Assembly (NCBI GenBank): GCA_045590395.1
Contig: JAZNQX010000063.1
Span: forward strand, 1 to 64,000
DNA length: 64,000 nucleotides
Source: SIG607 sp045590395
Lineage (GTDB): Bacteria; Bacillota; Clostridia; Oscillospirales; Acutalibacteraceae
Reading direction: 5' to 3'
The position numbers and the translations under genes were made by a program. Of the stretch, positions 23,998 through 32,543 are shown in pieces. Within the stretch, counting starts at the first letter, position 1, and each line of letters begins with the position of its first letter. The notes under the pieces were generated by a model, which saw only the letters and a program-made list of their open reading frames with translations, was not told where the DNA came from and searched no databases.

Positions 23998-24688
23998 AAA
24001 GATATACTTATCCTTGCTTGATTTTTTCTTTCCGTCACACTGTATGTCCTGCGGCAGAGCCGTTGAGGGCGGCAAAAAGGTATGTAATGAATGCGAAAAG
24101 GATATTGAGAAAATTGAAGTTCGTATTTGTAAGAAGTGCGGTATGCCTGAAAAAAGGTGTGACTGCAACAGGTATGTATATCATTTTGCAGGAGTATGCG
24201 CACCCTTCTTTAATGAGGGAATTGCCAGAAAGGGACTGTATAAAATTAAGTTTTCAGGAATAAAACAGCTTGTTCCTTATTATGCTGAAGCTATGATAGA
24301 AAGCCTTTATAAAAATTTCGGTGACACTAAGTTTGATGCAGTTGTGTTTGTGCCTACAAATTTTATAAAGGGTGCAAGGCGCGGTTATAATCAGGCAGAG
24401 TGGTTGGCAGAATATATATCGTCCCGTCTTGGAATTCCGCTTTTTGATAAGACACTTAAAAGACGAGTTTTCAGTAAAACACAGCATAAAAGCAAAAGCG
24501 TGGCAAGGCGTTTTATAAATGCCTATAAAAACTATGAGAAGAATAAGCTCTTAAACGGCGGGACCTATCTGCTTATTGATGATATTAAAACAACCGGAGC
24601 ATCTCTTGACGCCTGTTCAAGACAACTGCTTTATGCAGGTGCAGACGAAGTTTTTTGCCTTACGGCGCTAATCGGTAACAACAGATAA
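23981..24688 (+). CDS. comF: ComF family protein (phosphoribosyltransferase fold)
   Basis: This is a ComFC-type protein of 235 residues associated with DNA uptake for transformation. An N-terminal zinc ribbon is visible (CMSCGRAVEGGKKVCNEC, then CKKCGMPEKRCDC), followed by the phosphoribosyltransferase domain ending in the PRPP loop LLIDDIKTTGASLDAC. I start at ATG 23981, overlapping recD2, behind GAGG; the GTG at 23960 lacks a ribosome-binding site. dprA elsewhere in the window is another competence gene. Confidence 0.9.
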   Translation: MITIIKKIYLSLLDFFFPSHCMSCGRAVEGGKKVCNECEKDIEKIEVRICKKCGMPEKRCDCNRYVYHFAGVCAPFFNEGIARKGLYKIKFSGIKQLVPYYAEAMIESLYKNFGDTKFDAVVFVPTNFIKGARRGYNQAEWLAEYISSRLGIPLFDKTLKRRVFSKTQHKSKSVARRFINAYKNYEKNKLLNGGTYLLIDDIKTTGASLDACSRQLLYAGADEVFCLTALIGNNR

Positions 24689-24698
24689 TAAAATATAG

Positions 24699-24727
24699 TT
24701 GAAAAACTTTGTGTTTTTTTGTATAAT
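24699..24727 (+). promoter_or_regulatory. Promoter for mreB
   Basis: TTGAAA (24699-24704), 17 bases, TATAAT (24722-24727), 29 bases before the mreB ATG. Confidence 0.78.
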
Positions 24728-24756
24728 AACATTCAGAATTTATCGGAGGTGAAAGG

Positions 24757-25779
24757 ATGGCTACTGAAATAGGTATAGATTTAGGTTCATCAAAAACGGT
24801 TATATTTTCCGACTCTAAAATAGTAATAGAGCAACCCAGCCTTGTTACTGTTGATGCCGAAACCTATGCGCCTGTATATTTCGGCGAAAAAGCAAAGCAA
24901 ACACTTGGCAGAACGCCTGATACTCTTGAGTGTATCCATCCTATTCAGCGCGGTCTTATAGCCGACTACGATATTGCTGAGGCCATGATAAAAAACTACA
25001 CCGAAAAAGCCTTTGGAAACAAAGCCATAAGGCCTAAGGTAATAGCAACTATTCCTACGGGACTTACCGAGCTTCAGCACCACTCTCTTGCAAATGTTGT
25101 TCAGGCGGGCGGCGGCAGAAGTGTTAATGTTATTGAAGCGCCTATTGCTATTGCCGCAGGGCTTGGAATTGATTTTGAAGCCCCCGGCGGAAATCTTATT
25201 GTAGATATCGGCGCAGGTGTAACCGATATTGCCGTTTTATCCCTTGGCGGTATTGTTTCCTGTGATTCCTTTAAAACTGCATCCTACGATTTTGATGACA
25301 TTATAGTCAATTATGTAAGAAGAAATCGTAATGTTGCTATCGGAAAGTTAACGGCTGAAAATATTAAAATACAAATCGGCTCGGTATCAAGCCGTCCTGT
25401 TGAGGTTACGGCTATTGCAAAAGGCAGAAATCTGTTCAGTGGTTTACCCGAGGCATTTGAGATTACTTCGGGTGAAATTTATAAAAAGCTTAACCACACC
25501 GCCCTTATAATCTGTAACGCTATCAGAAAGGTTCTTGAAAGAACTGAGCCTGACTTGGTGGCCGATATCAAGCAGAAGGGACTTCACCTTGTGGGCGGTG
25601 GCTCTAAAATTTTTGGAATGGCAGAACTTATTGCTGAGTATATCGGGGTAGAGGTTATAACCTATGACGAGCCTGAATACAGTCTTGTAAAGGGTGCTGC
25701 TATGGCTCTTTCTAAGCCTGAAATACTTAAAAACATTAATTATCAGGAGCGCTCGATAAGAGAACTTGAAATAAGATAA
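24757..25779 (+). CDS. mreB: Rod-shape actin-like protein MreB/Mbl
   Basis: This bacterial actin homologue organises the elongasome along the cell side wall. The 340 residues show the phosphate-1 loop GIDLGSSKTVIF, IATIPTGLTELQHHSL, the phosphate-2 loop LIVDIGAGVTDIAVLSLGG, and the adenosine motif GLHLVGGGSKIFGMAELI. mreC and mreD are not next to it, so it is probably a stand-alone Mbl/MreBH-type paralogue. Its own promoter is upstream, and the infC promoter follows within nine bases of its stop. Confidence 0.93.
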   Translation: MATEIGIDLGSSKTVIFSDSKIVIEQPSLVTVDAETYAPVYFGEKAKQTLGRTPDTLECIHPIQRGLIADYDIAEAMIKNYTEKAFGNKAIRPKVIATIPTGLTELQHHSLANVVQAGGGRSVNVIEAPIAIAAGLGIDFEAPGGNLIVDIGAGVTDIAVLSLGGIVSCDSFKTASYDFDDIIVNYVRRNRNVAIGKLTAENIKIQIGSVSSRPVEVTAIAKGRNLFSGLPEAFEITSGEIYKKLNHTALIICNAIRKVLERTEPDLVADIKQKGLHLVGGGSKIFGMAELIAEYIGVEVITYDEPEYSLVKGAAMALSKPEILKNINYQERSIRELEIR

Positions 25780-25787
25780 AAAAACAC

Positions 25788-25815
25788 TTGACAAATTTGA
25801 ATTTTGTGATAAAAT
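25788..25815 (+). promoter_or_regulatory. Promoter for infC-rpmI-rplT
   Basis: Consensus TTGACA (25788-25793), 16 bases, TAAAAT (25810-25815). Confidence 0.82.
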
Positions 25816-25821
25816 GATTAG

Positions 25822-25966
25822 GTAAAAAAAGAAGAACATTCCGTTCTCACCCTAAGGTTAAAGGTCCAAAAGGGTCATAAAGATTACTGAAATTACTATA
25901 TTTTCGGGTATTTTTGTGCGTGAACGGATTATCGTTCACGCTTTTGTTTTATTTTGGAGGTGCGTA
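25822..25966 (+). promoter_or_regulatory. infC leader with attenuator (L20-leader type)
   Basis: About 145 untranslated bases precede infC. They end in a strong terminator hairpin: GCGTGAACG (25918-25926) with CGTTCACGC (25933-25941) and TTTTGTTTT, only 16 bases before the ribosome-binding site GGAGGTG. Upstream purine-rich text can form alternatives. Firmicute infC-rpmI-rplT operons are regulated by L20-dependent leader attenuation; that this leader works the same way is inferred. Confidence 0.7.
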
Positions 25967-26488
25967 ATTATCAGCAACAAAGAAGTAGCCATAAATGAGG
26001 CAATACGGTTCAGTGAAGTTCGTGTAATTGACACAGACGGCAGTCAGCTTGGTATTCTTCCTATTAAAGAAGCCATAGCCGCCGCTTATGAGAGAGAGCT
26101 TGACCTTGTTAATATCTCTCCCAATGCAAATCCGCCTGTATGTAAAATAATGGATTTCGGTAAATACCGTTTTGAACAGGCTAAACGTGAAAAAGAGGCA
26201 AAGAAGAACCAGAAAACCTTTGATATCAAAGAAGTTCGTCTGGGACTTACTATTGACACTCACGACTTTGAAACTAAAGGAAATCAAGCCATCCGTTTTC
26301 TTAAAAGCGGTGACAAAGTAAAGGTTTCTATTCGTTTCCGTGGCAGAGAACTGGGTCATCCCGAAATCGGTCTGGAAACTATGGCAAGGTTTGCTGATTA
26401 CTGTGCAGAATATGCAAGCGTAGAAAAGCCGGCTAAAATGGAAGGCAGAAATATGCTTATGTTCCTTGCACCGAAAACCAATAAATAA
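25967..26488 (+). CDS. infC: Translation initiation factor IF-3
   Basis: IF-3 binds the 30S subunit, prevents 70S association and checks start-codon pairing. I start at the non-standard ATT at 25967, five bases after GGAGG, giving 173 residues beginning ISNKEVAINEAIR as in the family. infC using AUU or another rare start is a known self-regulatory device. The N-terminal domain has RVIDTDGSQLGILP, and the C-terminal has VRLGLTIDTHDFETK and FRGRELGHPEIG. The longer reading frame from 25916 would translate the terminator and is rejected. Confidence 0.95.
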   Translation: MISNKEVAINEAIRFSEVRVIDTDGSQLGILPIKEAIAAAYERELDLVNISPNANPPVCKIMDFGKYRFEQAKREKEAKKNQKTFDIKEVRLGLTIDTHDFETKGNQAIRFLKSGDKVKVSIRFRGRELGHPEIGLETMARFADYCAEYASVEKPAKMEGRNMLMFLAPKTNK

Positions 26489-26514
26489 AGCAGACATTAA
26501 GAGGAGGATTTATT

Positions 26515-26712
26515 ATGCCTAAGATTAAAACTCACAGTGGCGCAAAAAAGCGTTTCAAGCTTACCAAAAACGGTCAGGTTAAACGTGCACATGCGTTCAA
26601 GTCTCACATTCTTAACAAAAAAACTTCTAAGCGTAAGAGAAATCTTCGCAAGACAGTTATTGCTGATGTTACAAACACAGCAACTGTTAAGAGACTGATT
26701 CCTTATAAATAA
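26515..26712 (+). CDS. rpmI: 50S ribosomal protein L35
   Basis: This is a 65-residue, highly basic ribosomal protein. It begins PKIKTHSGAKKRFKLTKNGQ and has HILNKKTSKRKRNLRK, the standard L35 text. Second gene of the infC operon, with GAGGAGG ahead of the ATG. Confidence 0.98.
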   Translation: MPKIKTHSGAKKRFKLTKNGQVKRAHAFKSHILNKKTSKRKRNLRKTVIADVTNTATVKRLIPYK

Positions 26713-26746
26713 GGAAAATTAACGAAATTAACGGAGGTTTCTACAA

Positions 26747-27106
26747 ATGGCTCGTGTTAAAGGTGCGTTAGCTACACGCAAAAGAAGAAAAAAGATTTTA
26801 AAACTCTCTAAGGGTTATTTTGGAGCAAAATCAAAGCTCTTTAAAACTGCTAAAGAAGCAGTTATGAAATCAGGCAACTACGCTTATGTTGGCCGTCGCC
26901 TTAAAAAGCGTGATTTCCGTCGTCTTTGGATTACAAGAATTTCTGCCGCAGCAAAAATTTGCGGTATGAATTATTCCACCCTGATGAACGGACTTAAGGT
27001 TGCAGGTGTGCAGATTAACCGTAAAATGCTGGCTGAAATTGCAGTTAATGACCCTGAGGGTTTTGCCGCAATTGCAGAGCAGGCTAAAAAAGCTTTAGCG
27101 AAGTAA
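26747..27106 (+). CDS. rplT: 50S ribosomal protein L20
   Basis: This 119-residue protein binds 23S rRNA early in 50S assembly and, in Firmicutes, represses its own operon through the infC leader. Text such as ARVKGALATRKRRKKILKL, YFGAKSKLFKTAKEAVMKSG and RRLKKRDFRRLWITRI is diagnostic. It ends the operon; a perfect terminator follows seven bases after the stop. Confidence 0.98.
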   Translation: MARVKGALATRKRRKKILKLSKGYFGAKSKLFKTAKEAVMKSGNYAYVGRRLKKRDFRRLWITRISAAAKICGMNYSTLMNGLKVAGVQINRKMLAEIAVNDPEGFAAIAEQAKKALAK

Positions 27107-27112
27107 AAATAA

Positions 27113-27143
27113 TCGCCCAAGTTATATCTTGGGCGAGTTTTTT
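27113..27143 (+). terminator. Terminator of infC-rpmI-rplT
   Basis: TCGCCCAAG (27113-27121), six-base loop, CTTGGGCGA (27128-27136), then GTTTTTT. Confidence 0.93.
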
Positions 27144-27167
27144 AATATTATGAGGTGAGAAAAAAGT

Positions 27168-27944
27168 ATGGCTTATACTGAAATAAGCGGTAAGGATAAT
27201 GTCCGTATTAAGCGTATTGTAAAACTGCAGACTTCTTCAAGATTCAGACGTGAAGAGGGCTGTTTTGTGCTGGAAGGACTGAGAACTGTAGAGGATGCTT
27301 TTTTAAACGGCATAAAGCTTTTAGAGTTCTATTTTACTGCATCCGCTTTTGATAAACACAGCTCTGATATTGAAAAATTCGCCCAAAATGCTGCTTTTGT
27401 TGCGCAAATCAGCGATTCTGTTTCGAAAAATATTTCCGATACCTTTACCCCTCAGGGCATATTTGCTGTTGCAGGTATTCCCGAGAGGGTTGAGGAAATT
27501 ACCGAAAAGGGTAAATATATTGCCCTTGAGAATATGCAGGACCCTGCTAATCTTGGCGCTGTTGCCCGTTCGGCAGAGGCGCTGGGTATTGACGGAATTA
27601 TTTTGTCAAACGATTGTTGCGACCCATTCAGCCCCAAGTCACTCAGAGCGTCTATGGGAACACTACTTCGAATGCCGCTTATTTTTACCGACGATATCGC
27701 TCAGCTTCTTAAAAAGACTACGGCGTCTTCCTATGCCTGTGTAGTGGATAGTGATGCCGAAAAAATCGGCTCTCTGTCTTTTAATAATTTTTCAATAGCC
27801 GTTATAGGTAACGAGGCTAACGGTCTTACCGAAAAGACAAAAGATGCTTGCGATATGGAGGTCACCATTCCTATGAAGGGCAGAGCGGAATCACTTAACG
27901 CCGCGGCTGCGGCTTCCATAGTGATGTGGGAGATGGTCAAGTGA
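27168..27944 (+). CDS. TrmH/SpoU family RNA 2'-O-methyltransferase
   Basis: This knotted SPOUT methyltransferase of 258 residues modifies a ribose in rRNA or tRNA. The N-terminal substrate-binding domain (RIKRIVKLQTSSRFRREEG) is followed by motif 1 LENMQDPANLGAVARSAEAL, motif 2 AVIGNEANGLT and motif 3 IPMKGRAESLNAAAAASI. It is RlmB/YsgA-like in length, and the exact nucleotide is not decidable. Stop and the next start overlap as GTGA. Confidence 0.9.
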   Translation: MAYTEISGKDNVRIKRIVKLQTSSRFRREEGCFVLEGLRTVEDAFLNGIKLLEFYFTASAFDKHSSDIEKFAQNAAFVAQISDSVSKNISDTFTPQGIFAVAGIPERVEEITEKGKYIALENMQDPANLGAVARSAEALGIDGIILSNDCCDPFSPKSLRASMGTLLRMPLIFTDDIAQLLKKTTASSYACVVDSDAEKIGSLSFNNFSIAVIGNEANGLTEKTKDACDMEVTIPMKGRAESLNAAAAASIVMWEMVK

Positions 27945-29137
27945 TTTATTGGATTTGGCTTCAGAAGGCACTCTCTCAGGGAAGTGACCGTTTAAATTAT
28001 ATTTTGGATAAATTTCCCTCTGCAAAGGCAGTTTATACTGCAGGTGACGAGGGCCGCGCCGCTTCGGGAATATTCAACGAGAGGGAGCTTCGTCTTATGC
28101 GAAGCACCACTCTTGAAAGTGCTAAAAAGATATACGACACCTGTCTTAGAGAAAATATAACCGTTATTACTCCCGAGTCAGAGGTTTATCCGAGTATTTT
28201 AAGAAATATTCCCGACCCTCCCTTTGTTTTGTACGCAAAGGGTAGATTTCCTGATTTTGACAGAGAACCTGCTATGTGTATAGTGGGGCCGAGAGAGGTT
28301 AGCAATTACGGTTATAAATGCGCTTACTCCCTGTCAGGCAGACTTTGTCGCGGTGGCTTTATAATAGTCAGTGGCGGAGCAAAAGGCTCGGATTTCGCGG
28401 CGCATACGGGCGCTTTGCTTAACGGCGGTATTACCGTAGCAATACTTGCAAACGGTTTTGGTGACGATTATTTAAAGCAGAATGAGGCACTTCGTAAAGA
28501 TATTCTTGAAAAAGGCTGTCTTATTACCGAGTATCCGCCCTATACTCCCGTCACAAAGTCGTCATTCAGAGTCAGAAACCGACTTATGTCGGGACTTTCC
28601 CACGGTGTTATTATTGTTGAGGCGCGTGAGAAAAGCGGAACTATTATTACTGCAAACAGAGCAGTAGAACAAAATAAAGATTTGTTTGTTATCCCGGGGA
28701 ATCCGGGTCTTCCTCAGTACGAAGGCTCAAACAAATTAATTAAAGACGGCGCTAAGCCGCTTATTGACCTTTCGGATATATTTTCGGAATATGAAACCAA
28801 GCTTCACGGTAAAATAGATATAAACAAAGCAAACGCTCAGCCACTTGCCAAAATGAGCGAATATACCTATAAAGTCGAAAACACCGAAAAGGCTCAAAAG
28901 GAAAGACCTGTTTTACAAAAAACTAAAGTAAAAAGAGAATTTTCTAAAAAAATTTTGCCTGAACATCTTTCCAAAAACGCAAAAATAATATATAATCAAT
29001 TAGATAAGCAAATTTTCACCTGTGATGATTTGCTCAGTCCCGAACTTAATTCGAACGATATACTGTCGGCGCTGGGTGAACTGGAGCTTTACGGTTTTTT
29101 AAGCTCTATACCCGGAGGTCGTTATACTTTAAAATAA
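27941..29137 (+). CDS. dprA: DNA processing protein DprA
   Basis: DprA loads RecA onto incoming single-stranded DNA during natural transformation. The 398 residues have a SAM-like N-terminal helical region, the Rossmann-like core with AMCIVGPREVSNYG, FIIVSGGAKGSDFAAHTGAL, SGLSHGVIIVEAREKSGTII and a C-terminal winged-helix segment ending FLSSIPGGRYTLK. GTG 27941 (GGGAG eight bases ahead) overlaps the preceding stop; the GTG at 27926 is less likely. dprA followed by topA is a typical Firmicute order. Confidence 0.93.
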   Translation: MIYWIWLQKALSQGSDRLNYILDKFPSAKAVYTAGDEGRAASGIFNERELRLMRSTTLESAKKIYDTCLRENITVITPESEVYPSILRNIPDPPFVLYAKGRFPDFDREPAMCIVGPREVSNYGYKCAYSLSGRLCRGGFIIVSGGAKGSDFAAHTGALLNGGITVAILANGFGDDYLKQNEALRKDILEKGCLITEYPPYTPVTKSSFRVRNRLMSGLSHGVIIVEAREKSGTIITANRAVEQNKDLFVIPGNPGLPQYEGSNKLIKDGAKPLIDLSDIFSEYETKLHGKIDINKANAQPLAKMSEYTYKVENTEKAQKERPVLQKTKVKREFSKKILPEHLSKNAKIIYNQLDKQIFTCDDLLSPELNSNDILSALGELELYGFLSSIPGGRYTLK

Positions 29138-29156
29138 GAAAATAAGGAGAAAATAA

Positions 29157-31247
29157 ATGTCTAAACTTGTTATTATCGAGTCCCCCGGTAAACTCAAAAG
29201 TATTCAGAAATACCTTGGAAGCGATTATACAGTAATGGCTTCTAAAGGTCATGTAAGAGATTTACCTAAAAACAAAATGGGCATTGATATAGAAAAAGGC
29301 TATTTACCTCAGTATCTTGAGATGAGTGATAAAAAAGAGCTAATCAAGAAACTCCGCGAAGCTGCCGCAAACAGTGATGCTGTGTATCTTGCAACCGACC
29401 CTGACCGTGAGGGTGAGGCTATTTCCTGGCATCTTGCTCAACTTCTGGCTCTTGATATGGAATCTCCTATCCGCGTTTGTTTTAACGAAATAACCAAAAC
29501 AGGCGTAGATGCAGGTATGAAACAGCCTAAAAAGATAAATATAAACCTTGTTGACGCTCAGCAGGCAAGACGAGTTCTTGACAGAATTGTTGGCTATAAA
29601 TTAAGCCCGTTCCTTTGGAAAAAGGTTAAACGCGGTTTGTCGGCAGGTCGTGTTCAGTCTGTTGCACTAAAGCTGGTTGTTGACAGAGAAAGAGAAATTG
29701 AAAAGTTTATACCCGAAGAATACTGGACTATTGACGCCAAGCTTTCAAAGCAGAAGAACATTATTGCTAAGTTCTACGGCACTGCAAACGGCGAAAAGCT
29801 GAATGTAGGCAGTGAAGCGGAAGCGGTAGCAATAGTTGAAGCTTCAAAGCAAGCCCAGTTTACCGTTTCTTCTATTAAAAAGGGCGTTCGCAAAAAGCAA
29901 CCCCTGCCTCCCTTTATTACCTCAACTCTTCAACAGGAGGCGGCAAGAAAGCTTAACTTTACAGGTCTTAAGACCATGCGTATAGCACAACAGCTTTACG
30001 AAGGCGTTGAAATAGCAGGAGAGGGCAGTACAGGTCTTATCACCTATATGAGAACCGACTCTCTGCGAATTTCTGCTGAAGCAGGAGCGGCTGCTTTAAA
30101 ATATATAAGCTCTGTTTACGGCGAAAAGTATGCGCCTAAGAAACCGAGAGTATATAAATCAAAAAGCGGTGCTCAGGACGCTCACGAGGCTATAAGACCC
30201 ACTCTTATTGACCTTACACCCGAAAAGGCAAAGGCTTCCCTGACAACAGACCAGTATAAGCTCTATAAGCTTATTTGGGAGCGCTTTATGGCAAGTCAGA
30301 TGGAAAACTGTCTGCAGGATACCGTTTCGGTTGATATTATTGCAGGTGAATATCTATACAGAGCAAGTGGCTATACCGTTAAATTTGACGGCTTCACCGT
30401 GCTTTATGATGATATTAAGGATAGTGACGACGAGGGTGAGGTATCATTACCCGAACTAATTGAAGGCGAAGTACTTAAATGCAAGTCGGTTACACCTGCG
30501 CAGCATTTTACTCAGCCCCCTGCGCGCTATAATGAATCTACACTTACAAAGGCTCTTGAAGAAAACGGCATAGGCCGTCCTTCTACCTATGCTCCCATAA
30601 TTTCAAATATAGTTCAGCGTGATTATATTGAGAAAGAAAAGAAGGCATTTAAGCCAACACAGCTTGGTATGATAGTGACCGACCTTATTGCAGAGCACTT
30701 TAAAAAGATAGTTGACGTTAAGTTTACTGCAGGTATGGAGCAGAGCCTTGATAAAATTGATGAAGGAAAGTTAGGCTTTACCGAAACCGTTGACCGCTTC
30801 TATAAAGACTTTGCCGTTACACTTAAAAAAGCTGAGGATTCTATGAATGGTGTTAAGGTTAAGGTGCCTGACGAGGAAACCGATGTGGTTTGCGAAAACT
30901 GTGGCAGAAAAATGGTGGTTAAAAGCGGAAGATTCGGCAAGTTTCTTGCTTGTCCGGGTTATCCCGAATGTAAAACCACCAAGCCTATGCCGGAGGAAAA
31001 AATAACTCAGCCCTGTCCTAAGTGCGGTGGAGAGCTTGTCAAGCGTGTTTCTAAGAAAACAGGCAAAAAGTTCTACGGCTGTTCAAAATATCCCGAGTGT
31101 GATTTTGCCGCTCCCGGACTTCCCTCAGGTGAGGTTTGCAGTGAATGCGGTTCTTATATCCTGCTGGGACTCAGGGGCAGAAAATACTGTATGAATGCCG
31201 CTTGTTCTACAAGAGCAAAAGCAAAAAGTAAAAAAGATGAAAAATAG
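29157..31247 (+). CDS. topA: DNA topoisomerase I
   Basis: This type IA topoisomerase relaxes negative supercoils. Its 696 residues start with the Toprim domain (KLVIIESPGKLKSIQKYLG, then ATDPDREGEAISWHL), have the catalytic Tyr in GLITYMRTDSLRIS, and carry zinc ribbons at the C-terminus (VCENCGRKMVVKSGRFGKFL, CPKCGGELVKRVSKKTGKKF, CSECGSYILLGLRG). The Toprim E and DxDxxE-like acids are intact. ATG 29157 follows AAGGAG. Its end overlaps trmFO by 11 bases. Confidence 0.97.
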   Translation: MSKLVIIESPGKLKSIQKYLGSDYTVMASKGHVRDLPKNKMGIDIEKGYLPQYLEMSDKKELIKKLREAAANSDAVYLATDPDREGEAISWHLAQLLALDMESPIRVCFNEITKTGVDAGMKQPKKININLVDAQQARRVLDRIVGYKLSPFLWKKVKRGLSAGRVQSVALKLVVDREREIEKFIPEEYWTIDAKLSKQKNIIAKFYGTANGEKLNVGSEAEAVAIVEASKQAQFTVSSIKKGVRKKQPLPPFITSTLQQEAARKLNFTGLKTMRIAQQLYEGVEIAGEGSTGLITYMRTDSLRISAEAGAAALKYISSVYGEKYAPKKPRVYKSKSGAQDAHEAIRPTLIDLTPEKAKASLTTDQYKLYKLIWERFMASQMENCLQDTVSVDIIAGEYLYRASGYTVKFDGFTVLYDDIKDSDDEGEVSLPELIEGEVLKCKSVTPAQHFTQPPARYNESTLTKALEENGIGRPSTYAPIISNIVQRDYIEKEKKAFKPTQLGMIVTDLIAEHFKKIVDVKFTAGMEQSLDKIDEGKLGFTETVDRFYKDFAVTLKKAEDSMNGVKVKVPDEETDVVCENCGRKMVVKSGRFGKFLACPGYPECKTTKPMPEEKITQPCPKCGGELVKRVSKKTGKKFYGCSKYPECDFAAPGLPSGEVCSECGSYILLGLRGRKYCMNAACSTRAKAKSKKDEK

Positions 31248-32529
31248 TATTACGGTTATCGGCGCAGGTCTTGCAGGCTGTGAAGCCGCCTGGCAGATAG
31301 CAAACAAGGGTATAAAGGTAACACTTTATGAAATGAAGCCCCTTTATAAAAGCCCTGCCCATAAAAGCGATATGTTTGCCGAGCTTGTGTGCTCTAATTC
31401 TCTTAAAGCATCTCGTATTGACTCTGCGGCAGGTCTTTTAAAGGAAGAAATGCGAAGAATGGGCTCTTTGTGTCTTGAGGCGGCTGAGAGTTCTTCGGTT
31501 GCCGCAGGTGGCGCTTTAGCTGTTGACAGAGAGCATTTTTCAGAGTTTATTACCGAAAAAATTAAGAATCATCCTAATATTGAGGTAATAAATGAGAAGA
31601 TTGACGAAATAAAGAATGACGGCATTTGTATTATAGCCACAGGCCCACTGACCGATGAAAAATTGGCTGAAGATATAGGCAGATACTGTGACACGGAAAA
31701 CTTAAGTTTTTACGATGCCGCCGCGCCTATTGTAACTAAAGAAAGCATTGATATGTCCAAAGCCTTTTTTGCCGCAAGGTATGGCAAAGGCGGCGACGAC
31801 TATATAAACTGCCCCTTTAATAAGGCGGAATATGAGCTTTTTTATAACGAGCTTATAAACGCTGAGGGCGCACCTCTTAAAGAGTTTGATAAGCCATTTA
31901 CGGTTTATGAGGGCTGTATGCCTATTGAGGTACTGGCAAAACGCGGTAACGATTCAATTCGCTTTGGCCCTATGAAGCCTGTAGGACTTACCGACCCCAG
32001 AACAAATCATCGTCCCTGGGCGGCTGTTCAGCTTAGAAAAGAAAATAATGACGGCACTCTTTATAATATCGTGGGTTTTCAGACCAACCTTAAATTTGGT
32101 GAGCAAAAAAGGGTATTTTCGCTTATTCCCGGCCTTGAAAATGCTGAATTCGTACGCTTTGGTGTTATGCACAGGAATACCTTTATAAATTCCCCAAAGC
32201 TTTTAAATAAGGATTTATCTTTAAGACAAAATTCCGATATATTTTTTGCAGGTCAGATAACCGGTGTTGAAGGTTATATGGAATCAGCCGCTTGCGGTAT
32301 TGTGGCAGGTAAAAATGCTGTTGCCCGTCTTGAAAATAGCCAAGCGTTAATACTTCCAAGCTATACAATGACAGGTGCTCTACTCGGTTACATAACCGAC
32401 CCCACAGTAGTTAATTTACAGCCTATGGGCGCTAATTTCGGTATACTTCCCGCACTTGAAAATCATATAAGAGATAAACGGGAAAGATATGCCGCGCTGG
32501 CTGAGAGAAGTCTTTCTTGGTTTAAATAA
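31237..32529 (+). CDS. trmFO: Methylenetetrahydrofolate-tRNA-(uracil-5-)-methyltransferase TrmFO
   Basis: This flavoprotein forms m5U54 in the tRNA T-loop using methylene-THF and FADH2. The 430 residues begin with the FAD dinucleotide-binding loop SITVIGAGLAGCEAAWQIA, followed by ELVCSNSLKAS with the flavin-adduct Cys, and end YAALAERSLSWFK. topA-trmFO is a conserved Firmicute pairing. Starting at ATG 31237 keeps the N-terminal Rossmann strand intact; longer starts lie within topA. Confidence 0.96.
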   Translation: MKNSITVIGAGLAGCEAAWQIANKGIKVTLYEMKPLYKSPAHKSDMFAELVCSNSLKASRIDSAAGLLKEEMRRMGSLCLEAAESSSVAAGGALAVDREHFSEFITEKIKNHPNIEVINEKIDEIKNDGICIIATGPLTDEKLAEDIGRYCDTENLSFYDAAAPIVTKESIDMSKAFFAARYGKGGDDYINCPFNKAEYELFYNELINAEGAPLKEFDKPFTVYEGCMPIEVLAKRGNDSIRFGPMKPVGLTDPRTNHRPWAAVQLRKENNDGTLYNIVGFQTNLKFGEQKRVFSLIPGLENAEFVRFGVMHRNTFINSPKLLNKDLSLRQNSDIFFAGQITGVEGYMESAACGIVAGKNAVARLENSQALILPSYTMTGALLGYITDPTVVNLQPMGANFGILPALENHIRDKRERYAALAERSLSWFK

Positions 32530-32543
32530 GAGGAGGAAGAAAA

